A DNA stretch of 64,000 nucleotides, from NCBI RefSeq assembly GCF_001719125.1, contig NZ_CP017006.1, positions 2,494,384 to 2,558,383 of the forward strand. Reading direction: 5' to 3'. A program made the position numbers and the translations under genes. Position 1 is the stretch's first letter, and each line of letters begins with the position of its first letter. Shown one piece after another: positions 55,556 to 63,302 of the stretch. A model generated the notes under the pieces. The model saw nothing but the letters and a program-made list of their open reading frames with translations, ran no database searches and had not been told where the DNA came from. Source of the DNA: Sulfolobus sp. A20 (GTDB lineage: Archaea > Thermoproteota > Thermoprotei_A > Sulfolobales > Sulfolobaceae).

Positions 55556-56668
55556 TTAACATGTGAAATCGAGATATGATGTACTATTTACTTGTTTTTT
55601 AGCGATCTTTTCATTTACCAATACTTGAAAACCATTATCCTCGGCCTCTTTCATTAAGCTCTCTAAAATCTGAACGTGTTTGGGTTCAAAGGACGTACTT
55701 TTGCCTGTAAGTTTTAAGAAGGGTTTTATCTCATTAATTTTAATATATGAATTGTTATGGACATAATACAATTCAGCTAAGTTCGTAAATATTATCATCT
55801 TTAATAGTCCGTCCTTTATATCCTCTTCTTTGGGAAGACTTTCTGTTTTTGAATTTTTTGCCTCTATTATACATGCAGCCCCCTTTTCTAAATTTACATA
55901 TACCTCATCTATCGTCAGATGATATAGCCCTCCTAAGTAATTTTCAATATCTATAGAAGCTTTCTCACCACTTATCTTCTCTTTAGGTTGAATGGTCAAA
56001 ACTTCCCTTTGCTGAGCTTTTTTGGATTGTGACCTTGAATACTGCTGAAAATTCGTTGCGCTTTTATAAATTTCATTCGCTTTTGTAAGAGCTGATTTTA
56101 AATCATGTAAATCTACGTTCAATTTTTTAGAGATTCTTTCATATGCTTCAATGGCTTTCTTCATGAGATCTCCAATCTTATTCACTTGCGACATATTCCA
56201 ATGTAAGGCATCTGATTGCCAATTAGATAACTGTTCGAATTGAGATTTTAGATAATCATAATCATACCTTTGATCTGTTATTTTACCGGAAGAAACTTTG
56301 GAGGCATCTGAGTAATATCCTAAAATCACATAAACACCTAGTAAGCTCATGAGCGATATCGTATCCCACTGTATAAAATCTCTATCCCCGTCTTTTCCTT
56401 CATCTTTCATTACAGGGATAATAGTCACTCTTTTACCTTGATTGAACTGTAAAGTGTTATATACCCTCGCATAAGGATAAGATCTGGTACGCTTTGGTGA
56501 AACCCACCAGCTTACCGCAAATCTATCTTTCCCTAACAAGAAAATAAATGATGAGCTTTTCTTTATGCCTTCTTCCAAATTTGAGTATTCATGAAGTTTA
56601 GGCATTCTAAAAGAGGGGTTGTATCTAATACCTTTTATTTTTCCATAAAACATCATTTTAGTAGGCAA
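55556..56668 (-). CDS. Predicted restriction endonuclease
   Basis: 370 residues, no close family recognised, but LTIDEVYVNLEKGAACIIEA, then KNSK (D254, E269, K271) is a clear PD-(D/E)XK nuclease core preceded by helices rich in Lys and Gln (about 170-220). It starts 7 bases after the stop of a DNA methyltransferase gene, so the two form one operon, as expected for a type II restriction-modification system. It would cut unmethylated DNA at the methylase site. The N-terminal half may be the target-recognition part. Confidence 0.68.
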   Translation of the reverse strand: MPTKMMFYGKIKGIRYNPSFRMPKLHEYSNLEEGIKKSSSFIFLLGKDRFAVSWWVSPKRTRSYPYARVYNTLQFNQGKRVTIIPVMKDEGKDGDRDFIQWDTISLMSLLGVYVILGYYSDASKVSSGKITDQRYDYDYLKSQFEQLSNWQSDALHWNMSQVNKIGDLMKKAIEAYERISKKLNVDLHDLKSALTKANEIYKSATNFQQYSRSQSKKAQQREVLTIQPKEKISGEKASIDIENYLGGLYHLTIDEVYVNLEKGAACIIEAKNSKTESLPKEEDIKDGLLKMIIFTNLAELYYVHNNSYIKINEIKPFLKLTGKSTSFEPKHVQILESLMKEAEDNGFQVLVNEKIAKKQVNSTSYLDFTC

Positions 56669-56675
56669 TAAGCTC

Positions 56676-57536
56676 TCACCTTGACTTCTCCTCCAACTTC
56701 TTATCTATTTTCTCCCTCAATTTAGTTCTAAGATTTCTCGCATCTTCTCTCTTCGAAAATATTACATCATTATTATCGAAAAGAGTTGGATGCCCCACCC
56801 TCTCTTTTATTATTTCTTCTAGTTCTAAATCAATTTCGTATCCTATTGCATTTCTACCCAATATTTTTGCTACATATAACGTTGTTCCAGTTCCAGCAAA
56901 CGGGTCAAGGACTGTATCCCCAACGTATGAGTATAGCATTATAATTCTACTTGCAAGTTCTTCAGGGAAGGGAGCAGTATATTTTGAGTACTTGTTGTTA
57001 GGTAAAACGTTAGTTATTTCCCAAACGTTTAAGTACCACTTTTCCCTTTGGAACCTATTAACGTCTATCTTGCTCTCCTCTAATTTTGATGCTTTAAATT
57101 TGCCCGGCTTCTTGAAGACTACAATGTCCTCGTAAACGTTGTCTGGATAATAATATAAGGGGTAAGGATGCTGTATCAAAACACCACTCCTCCTACTTAT
57201 CCTTATATACCCTTCAGGCTTCTTCCAAATTATACGCTCTTGGTATTTAAAACCTAGGTTAGTCATTATTTTTATTAGATCAGCCACTATGGGATAGAGC
57301 ACACCATCTATTCTCACGTCTGATGTGACGAAAACGGCTGCTCTCCCATCATCTAATACCCTATATATTTCCTTTCCCACGTCGTTTAATAGCTGCAAAT
57401 ATTCCTCGTAGCTAGAAAAGAGGTCGGGAAAGTCAAAGGGAGCATTATAGTATGGAGGAGAAGTAAGAACAAGACCTATACTTTTATCACTAACTTCATG
57501 CATGTCCCGTGAATCTCCAAATATCACTTTAATCAT
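56676..57536 (-). CDS. Beta-class DNA methyltransferase (type II R-M)
   Basis: 286 residues. LTSPPYYNAP (motif IV, about 24-33) precedes LDPFAGTGTTLYVAKILGRN, then AIGYEID (motif I, about 210-237), the order of beta-class amino methyltransferases; SPPY favours N4-cytosine. GDSRDM near the N-terminus is motif III-like. Leaderless start (GTTATAAGACG about 29 bases before the ATG). It protects host DNA from the adjacent nuclease. The recognition site cannot be read from the sequence. Confidence 0.85.
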   Translation of the reverse strand: MIKVIFGDSRDMHEVSDKSIGLVLTSPPYYNAPFDFPDLFSSYEEYLQLLNDVGKEIYRVLDDGRAAVFVTSDVRIDGVLYPIVADLIKIMTNLGFKYQERIIWKKPEGYIRISRRSGVLIQHPYPLYYYPDNVYEDIVVFKKPGKFKASKLEESKIDVNRFQREKWYLNVWEITNVLPNNKYSKYTAPFPEELASRIIMLYSYVGDTVLDPFAGTGTTLYVAKILGRNAIGYEIDLELEEIIKERVGHPTLFDNNDVIFSKREDARNLRTKLREKIDKKLEEKSR

Positions 57537-57639
57537 ATAATAATAACTTTAACAAAACGTCTTATAACTCTATCGACAGCGAGGTTTTTAGACTAAAAAG
57601 GAAAACCTTTCAAGGTAAAAGTTTTTTAAACATCTTCTC

Positions 57640-58050
57640 TTTTATCATACTCCCTTCTAATGAACTTCATAAATATGCAATTGCCGCGATACCAGAGGGA
57701 AGTGTAAGAACAATCGTTGTTAGATTATTAAACAGAGGAAACTAACTAAGTTAGCAGATATAGCATCAAAGCTGTGGAACGAAGCTAGTCACCAAGGAAG
57801 GCAACAATTCTTCCAACAAAAGAGATTTAAGGACATTTGGGATTAAGATTCGAAACCAAGAGGTAATAGGGTAGCGCCAATTAATTTAACATATTGGGAA
57901 CCGCTGTAATTGATGATGATATAACTCTATTTTATTGTTGTCCTCTAGTTAAGAGTGATTATTTTCAGAAGAGGATTACTGAGCTTGTTGAAGTTATTAG
58001 TAGAAAAGGTTCAAGAGTTTACCGATAAAGATAAAGGAGAGGGTTTTCAC
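57640..58050 (+). pseudogene. TnpB N-terminal relic
   Basis: Broken TnpB-like frames: RTIVVRLLNRGN, LTKLADIASKLWNEASHQGR, QQFFQQKRFKDIWD (about 57700-57845), then AVIDDDITLFYCCPLVKSDY and FQKRITELVEVISRKGSR (about 57905-58020). Several stops and a missing C-terminal half. It is part of a decayed IS200/IS605 element ended by the hairpin at 58064-58112. It separates the restriction operon from the CARF-PIN region. Confidence 0.7.
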
Positions 58051-58063
58051 TAAGCTCTCTGAC

Positions 58064-58112
58064 CTCCTTCTCGCCCTAAAGGGCGAGGCTTGTCCCTCTT
58101 TCTATCATAGCT
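58064..58112 (-). repeat. Solo IS200/IS605-type end hairpin
   Basis: On the minus strand: TGATAGAAAGAGGGACAAGC, then CTCGCCCTTTAGGGCGAG, then AAGGAGGTCAG. The palindrome CTCGCCCTTTAGGGCGAG is nearly perfect. Closely matches 3820-3866. About 350 bases of gene-free DNA follow to 58471. Confidence 0.6.
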
Positions 58113-58471
58113 TATTCACTATTAAAAGTCTTTGGCTCAACATTTAGCGTTATGGGGATTAGATGTCTCAACGGTCTGTTTAATCATAACTTCATCTCTC
58201 ATAATCGGTGCTAAAGTGCTTAAATATCTGTTATAAACACATGCTTATCTAAAGGGAAGTTTACAAAGTGATGAAAGCTAGTCTTTAGGAGAAGGTCAAT
58301 AGAAGTACTTAACAAACTACACAACATTAAGGTAGCTTACAAAAGTTTCTAAGTGAAAATTATCGACTATACATTATATAGAAAATTTTTTATTTAAATA
58401 ATAGATAAAATTATTAAAAATGATCTCTTTGTAAAATAATAGCACATCCTTAAAATTTTTAGTTCACATCA

Positions 58472-59719
58472 CTATTTAAGAAATTGTTCCTCTAGCTCAA
58501 GTAAATATGCATAATTCGTATGATCTTTAACTTTTGCCTTAGGATCGATTACCTTTTGATTTAATATCTCTCCCATTGACTTATTATTCACTTTTATCTC
58601 AATTCTCTTCCTAAAAATGCTTAAACAGTGGAGAAACTCACCAATCCCATCTAAATTTCCATCTGTTAATTTATCCAAGAATATAACGTCTACCCCTCTA
58701 CTCTTAGCTGAATTAGCTACGCCTTGATCTGCCGTTATTAACGTAACGTGGTCCAATTCACCCTTCAATTTCTTAGTCTCATTTACAAATTCTACATCTC
58801 CTACATTATTACTTTCCGTAGCTAAGGGAGGAGCATGTAAGGATCTAAAGGTGTATGAAGCTAATTGAAATATTACTTGTTTTTCTCCCTTCTGAGTACT
58901 TTTAGCATAATTATCAATTTCATTGAATATAGTTCTCGTTGGCAATAGCCTTCTGCCATACTCTCTATCATAAATTAAATTACTTATTCTCGTACCTAAT
59001 TTGATATATACGTTTGTATCAGCAACGAAGAAAGAACCTTGTCTTGCTTTTTTTACTATGTCTTCCTCTTCCTTATATCTTAGCAAACCAGCCCGCGTAG
59101 CACACAATAGAACTTCATTCTCTCCCCTTTTGTACGCCTCACTCTCCTTCACGTATTCTCTTAGGTCATTAACTTCGATACCGTCTATAACTATCTTAAC
59201 TTCACCTAAAAGGGAGTAAATGTTTATTAACGCTCTTATTGAATCATCTGAAAGATCATAAGTATCTTTACCTTTTTTCACATCTATGGGATTAAATGGC
59301 ACTTGAGTACCTTGCCTTACATCTATTACTTTTACTTGATCAAACGGTATATATCCAAATACCTTATACCCTTGACTTTCATTCTTTATGTAGACATACC
59401 TAACTTCATTAGCCTTAGAGTATGCATAAACTGAAATCGCCATATATTTTCTTCCAGGCGTAATATCAGCTATATCAACATCTAAATTTGATACGTAATT
59501 TCTCCACTTCTCCACCCCCTCTCCTACGACTTCGCTTTTAACTTTGACCTCTTTGCCAAACAATGAGAGCATTTGACTTATTAATGGGATCTTCTGTTGA
59601 TTTTTAGAATCCTCTGATAAGATGTAAATCTCATCTGGCAATATCCCGGTAAACACTTCAGTTAGAATAGCATTAGTTGGAGTAACCAACTTATCTGATC
59701 CTAAAACAGCAAGTCTCAC
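58472..59719 (-). CDS. Predicted CARF-PIN nuclease
   Basis: 415 residues. N-terminal domain (about 1-140) reads as a CARF-like Rossmann fold: LAVLGSDKLVTPTNAILTEV opens it, and DVDIADITPGRKYMAISVYA at 80-99 carries the D-x-T-x-G-x-K-x-M motif used by CARF proteins to hold cyclic oligoadenylate. A linker helix region follows. The C-terminal part (about 228-350) is a PIN RNase: FFVADTNVYIK (Asp234), TRTIFNEIDNYAK (Glu267), GELDHVTLITADQGVANSAK (Asp323, Asp331). The last 60 residues are of unknown fold. GTG start, leaderless from its own strong TATA. CARF fused to PIN is known as a rare combination in archaea, and no close experimental precedent is known to me. It probably degrades RNA when a type III CRISPR signal molecule is present. 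Confidence 0.68.
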   Translation of the reverse strand: MRLAVLGSDKLVTPTNAILTEVFTGILPDEIYILSEDSKNQQKIPLISQMLSLFGKEVKVKSEVVGEGVEKWRNYVSNLDVDIADITPGRKYMAISVYAYSKANEVRYVYIKNESQGYKVFGYIPFDQVKVIDVRQGTQVPFNPIDVKKGKDTYDLSDDSIRALINIYSLLGEVKIVIDGIEVNDLREYVKESEAYKRGENEVLLCATRAGLLRYKEEEDIVKKARQGSFFVADTNVYIKLGTRISNLIYDREYGRRLLPTRTIFNEIDNYAKSTQKGEKQVIFQLASYTFRSLHAPPLATESNNVGDVEFVNETKKLKGELDHVTLITADQGVANSAKSRGVDVIFLDKLTDGNLDGIGEFLHCLSIFRKRIEIKVNNKSMGEILNQKVIDPKAKVKDHTNYAYLLELEEQFLK

Positions 59720-59740
59720 AATATATATAATTTGTCAGTC

Positions 59741-59750
59741 TATTTATATA
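59741..59750 (-). promoter_or_regulatory. TATA box of CARF-PIN gene
   Basis: On the minus strand TATATAAATA, a full archaeal consensus, centred 26 bases before the GTG at 59719. The transcript would therefore start at or next to the start codon. A second AT-rich stretch at about 59722-59733 overlaps the start site. Confidence 0.65.
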
Positions 59751-59761
59751 TCTATGCTACT

Positions 59762-60079
59762 TCATCTTGAGGTTTTGCCAGTATATAAAATACCCTTCTC
59801 CTTAAAACAGTTCTGAATTATATACTTGACCTTATCTTCTTTAAATCCAATACATGACGTTTCTATAACTTTCTCATACCTGGGATCAAACACTATTTTA
59901 CACGTTAACTTGTAATTTATCGAGTTCAATATTATCTCCACTATTATACCAATATTTACCTTAGCCTCAAATAATATCCTTAACCTATCAACTTCTATAT
60001 AGTATTGTCCAGAGTTATTCATCCCTATCTGATCGCATATTAGCAATCTTTTAATGTCCAAATCACTCACCAGCTTCAA
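59762..60079 (-). CDS. Unknown protein, third gene of membrane-protein operon
   Basis: 105 residues, no recognised family. A mixed beta-alpha pattern: IKRLLICDQIG, a beta hairpin SGQYYIEVDRLRILFEAKVN, then IGIIVEIILNSINYKLTCKI and a C-terminal helix VKYIIQNCFKEKG. It overlaps the previous gene by 17 bases, so it is translationally coupled. It sits 42 bases upstream of the CARF-PIN start. Confidence 0.55.
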   Translation of the reverse strand: MKLVSDLDIKRLLICDQIGMNNSGQYYIEVDRLRILFEAKVNIGIIVEIILNSINYKLTCKIVFDPRYEKVIETSCIGFKEDKVKYIIQNCFKEKGILYTGKTSR

Positions 60080-60401
60080 CTAAAACAGTCAATTGTTCTT
60101 CACATTTTATCCCCTTATTCTTAAATAATGGGTTTAACCTATTCTCGACTTCTTTTGCTATACACTCAATATACTTCTCCATTCCTTCTGGGACCTCAAT
60201 TAACTTATAATAGTATATTTTACCAGACAAAAAAGGTGGAGGAACATAAGCTCCTAACGTTGAGTTACTTCCTATATAATCTACATAGAGAACCCTAGCT
60301 TGAGTCCTAATTATTAACACTAAGTTTCTCTCTAAAGCCAATTTACCCTTAACTTGAGATGGGAATACTTCAATACCCTCAATCCTCACCTTTATAAGCA
60401 T
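60063..60401 (-). CDS. Unknown protein, second gene of membrane-protein operon
   Basis: 112 residues, no recognised family. Beta-rich start (MLIKVRIEGIEVFPSQVKGK, LVLIIRTQARVLYVDYIG), a Gly/Pro segment (GAYVPPPFLSGKIYYYKL) and an alpha-helical end (EKYIECIAKEVENRLNPLFK). It overlaps the membrane gene by TAATG and the next by 17 bases. Similar size and layout to the next gene suggest, weakly, that the two may pair. Confidence 0.55.
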   Translation of the reverse strand: MLIKVRIEGIEVFPSQVKGKLALERNLVLIIRTQARVLYVDYIGSNSTLGAYVPPPFLSGKIYYYKLIEVPEGMEKYIECIAKEVENRLNPLFKNKGIKCEEQLTVLVEAGE

Positions 60402-60796
60402 TATCCGAACATCTCCTTTTGGATCCTAGCGTAGTAATACAAGTCTACTATTTGGATCAGACATAACGCCATTATCGAGATTATAAAGATTAGAATATCA
60501 AATGGTGGTTTAAAATATAGCCAGTACGCAGAGTATATAATTATGGCTAAGACGGATTTAGATATTCCGTAATATTCAGCGTACTTCAAGCTCATGCTTA
60601 TCATACCTAATATTAACGCATTAAACACACCTGAAATTAGTGGGACAGCTGTCAATATTGCCTTAACGTCCGGATTAGATATTGGTAAAGGTTTGATCAA
60701 GAGTAATGTAAATAATGATAAGGAAAGTATAACGTTTACCGAATATAATACAGATGAGGAAATGAGGACGATCCTATTTAAGGATCTTAAATCCAT
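60401..60796 (-). CDS. Small membrane protein, first gene of operon
   Basis: 131 residues, four predicted membrane helices (about 8-33, 46-68, 80-93, 97-118) with a short basic end (YYYARIQKEMFG). A GGGAG ribosome-like site lies six bases before the ATG, and TATA-like boxes lie near 60811-60840. It heads the operon that ends before the CARF-PIN gene. Membrane proteins next to CARF nucleases are known among type III accessory effectors and could mean membrane disruption or anchoring. This is inference from position. Confidence 0.6.
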   Translation of the reverse strand: MDLRSLNRIVLISSSVLYSVNVILSLSLFTLLLIKPLPISNPDVKAILTAVPLISGVFNALILGMISMSLKYAEYYGISKSVLAIIIYSAYWLYFKPPFDILIFIISIMALCLIQIVDLYYYARIQKEMFG

Positions 60797-61690
60797 AAAT
60801 CTCCCAAAAATATTATATAGAAAAAGTAGGTAATAAATTTTGTCATTTAAATCTTAATAGATATGTTTATACACCATATTAACTGATATAAGCATTATGT
60901 TTAAAGAGATATTTCATCTAATTTTAAAAATATATAACAATACTCCTACTATTTTAACTTGACTTCCTCAAGGCTCTCATCACTTTGAAAAAATAGTAGA
61001 GCACGTGGCTTTCTAGACGTTATAAGAGCTATCTGTTCAATCGATTGTTGAGTTAATTCTTGAGATCTGGCAAAGGAACAGTAAACTTCGCCTTTCAAGG
61101 CAGGGGGTTAATATTTCCAGTGAAGAACGCGGAGGGAAAGATAGTGAGAATCCCCCTCCTCAATACTAGTCTCGAGAAAGGTGGAGTGAGGTAAAAGGGT
61201 AAATTTGGATGAAGAACCAGTTTTCGCTGGGCGAGTGAATGTTAAAGATGCTAGCTATGAAGAGAAAAGATTAAACATAAACTTATGAACTGCCCTAAGG
61301 GAACCCTCTGCCTTTAGAGGAGGTAAGTTTCTTGTTAATTATCAACATTATAACCCCCAAGAAAAGAATTATTAAAAATCAAAAAATTTAGTTGACTGAA
61401 ATATATCTGTTTTAAGCAATTTGGAAACTTATTTAGTGTTTTTCATAAATGTATATGCAAACCTCACAAATTAGATTTGAGATAGGTCTAGCTTTTTCAT
61501 AACACAGTTTCATAATTGTTGAGAACTTTCACCCACTCTCTCATTCATATAAGAAATTATGTAAATAACGTAACGATCAATAAGTGAATCACACTTTACT
61601 TTATCATAATACGATATAATCCTATTTAAAAATCTTAAGTCAAAAATTAGGCAAATCTAAAGCGTTTTCTCTCTCGTTATGCTCAGTTAT
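60797..61690. other. 900-base region with IS200/IS605 relics
   Basis: No complete gene. GCCTTTCAAGGC at about 61083-61094 and AACCCTCTGCCTTTAGAGGA at about 61304-61323 are hairpin ends, and the 200 bases between contain a short coding-like piece (VKNAEGKIVRIPLLNTSLEK, about 61119-61180) of unknown origin. The whole 61080-61327 block may be a small non-autonomous element. The rest is AT-rich. Confidence 0.45.
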
Positions 61691-61693
61691 AAC

Positions 61694-61703
61694 ATTTATA
61701 TAA
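61694..61703 (+). promoter_or_regulatory. TATA box of the 61.7 kb operon
   Basis: ATTTATATAA is centred 27 bases before the ATG at 61725, the standard leaderless spacing in this window. This places the transcript start at the small ORF rather than at the large gene at 61820. Confidence 0.6.
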
Positions 61704-61724
61704 CATCGTACGAATCTTTTTAAC

Positions 61725-61820
61725 ATGAGAGCTCAATTAGAAAAACCCATTCAACGTTTAAAATACAAGAAGACTAACTTTGCTAGTAGGGACGTGTTTT
61801 TTACTAGAGGGTTAGATTAA
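61725..61820 (+). CDS. 31-residue leader ORF coupled to the next gene
   Basis: MRAQLEKPIQRLKYKKTNFA and then SRDVFFTRGLD. Basic at the N-terminus (pI high). The stop TAA overlaps the ATG of the next gene (TAATG), so it is translationally coupled. The last 11 residues echo the start of the next protein (RDVFFTRGLD versus MDVFFIPPLD), matched by a 30-base imperfect direct repeat at about 61790-61820 and 61822-61853. It may be a true leader peptide or a remnant of the original N-terminus. Confidence 0.5.
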   Translation: MRAQLEKPIQRLKYKKTNFASRDVFFTRGLD

Positions 61821-63292
61821 TGGACGTATTTTTCATACCCCCTTTAGATAATGATACTTCCCTCTTCTTAGAAATAAAATTGGATGAGGAAATACCAGAA
61901 GGGGAATATGAGATAAGAATACACGATGGTAGGTTAGAGAGGTTAAGGGCTAAGGTGAAAGTCCTTCAACCGACTAAGGTGATAAGGATTAATAAGGCTG
62001 ATGAAATCATTGAATTCCCATCTATCTTAAGTGAGGAATGGAACTTAACGTTATTCCTTAAGGGGAGGGGTTTAGAGAAATCTCATGAATTTCAGGTTAA
62101 AATTAATACTTCCTTTAATTCCTTTTCGTTCAGATCGGAAATTCATAAGCATTATAACATAATTTCTAAAATAGAGAGACAATATGGACAGTTAGACCAT
62201 AACTCTGCCTTAGCTTTAGCTTTTATATTAGACAACGGATTCTCAGAAGTCTTCCTATATAAAGATAAGAAATATGAGAAGTTAAACCTTCATATTGCGA
62301 GGAGTAACTGGGATGATGAATTCATTAGATTAATAAAATACGTAAAGGATAGCCAAACATATCTAGTATTCTTATTGGACGACCTATATGACGATCAAGG
62401 TAAGAATGAGTTCAGTGAGGGGATATTTACGCAATCATTATTACCCCCAGATGAGGCTTTGAGAAAGGTAGGAGTCATTAGCTCTTTAACAGGTTACCCA
62501 ATGTTATATAACTACGTCTCTAACGTAATAAGACAATTTAAGGTTAAGCTGTTAGGCATTATTGGTAAAAGCGATGAAAGAGATTACTTACTGTTCGCTA
62601 AGATCTTACCTATCATATACAAGCGTAAGTTCAAGCTACCAAAATTTCTAATCCATAAGAGGAGTATGATTAAAGAAATTAACGTTGATAAGGCAATAGA
62701 CCTATCCTTAACTCAAGGAGACGTAGTAATAAAACTTCATAACGAGGACCCTGAAAAATATTTAGACAAAGTAAAGGTAAACGCACTGAAGTGCTTCACG
62801 CTCACTCTTAACCCTTCACGTAATATTAGCTTTCCAGTAATTAGGAAAGATATTTCATCAGATGACCTATTGACTATAGTAAACTCAATTGACGGAGAGT
62901 ATACCTTTGATTTTTTGGGTACACATTCCCACTTCTTAAAAGTAAACAAGGGTTTGATAGTATTCTCTCCAAAGTATAGATGTAAACATTTAATTTTCAA
63001 TTACACTGGAGTTTACAATAGTCAACATAGTAATAAGATCGCAACATATCTAGGAGTAGCTAGCGGGAATAGGACAAGTGAGAACTTAGAGATCCCATCA
63101 TATCTATTTAGGCAGGAGCATATTTTGGGAATAATCCACTTAATGAAGAATGGCTTCGTTGAGTTGTTCCACGTTTCGAGATCGTATCCTCATAAAAGAG
63201 TTTTAATAAGGGCGCTAGAGGAAGTTAAATTGCCGTTTGAGGCGTGGGTAGAGAGTCAAGCCGTTTACACTGATAGATGGTCCCTAATTTGA
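61820..63292 (+). CDS. Unknown 490-residue protein
   Basis: No recognised domain. It has an N-terminal beta-rich part (about 1-100: LFLEIKLDEEIPEGEYEIRI, LRAKVKVLQPTKVIR), a middle helical part (about 115-270), and a C-terminal part with FNYTGVYNSQHSNKIATYLG and EHILGIIHLMKNGFVELFHV (about 390-445). No transmembrane helix or signal peptide. It overlaps the leader ORF (TAATG), and the next gene begins 10 bases later with a GAGGTGACC site, so an operon of at least three ORFs. Length and lack of similarity suggest a component of an accessory or defence system; this is not proven. Confidence 0.6.
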   Translation: MDVFFIPPLDNDTSLFLEIKLDEEIPEGEYEIRIHDGRLERLRAKVKVLQPTKVIRINKADEIIEFPSILSEEWNLTLFLKGRGLEKSHEFQVKINTSFNSFSFRSEIHKHYNIISKIERQYGQLDHNSALALAFILDNGFSEVFLYKDKKYEKLNLHIARSNWDDEFIRLIKYVKDSQTYLVFLLDDLYDDQGKNEFSEGIFTQSLLPPDEALRKVGVISSLTGYPMLYNYVSNVIRQFKVKLLGIIGKSDERDYLLFAKILPIIYKRKFKLPKFLIHKRSMIKEINVDKAIDLSLTQGDVVIKLHNEDPEKYLDKVKVNALKCFTLTLNPSRNISFPVIRKDISSDDLLTIVNSIDGEYTFDFLGTHSHFLKVNKGLIVFSPKYRCKHLIFNYTGVYNSQHSNKIATYLGVASGNRTSENLEIPSYLFRQEHILGIIHLMKNGFVELFHVSRSYPHKRVLIRALEEVKLPFEAWVESQAVYTDRWSLI

Positions 63293-63302
63293 GGTGACCT
63301 TT

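Noticed and set aside
57914-58000. TGATGATGA and CTGA suggesting a C/D box sRNA
   Set aside because: The sequence is explained as TnpB coding remnant (VIDDDITLFYC).
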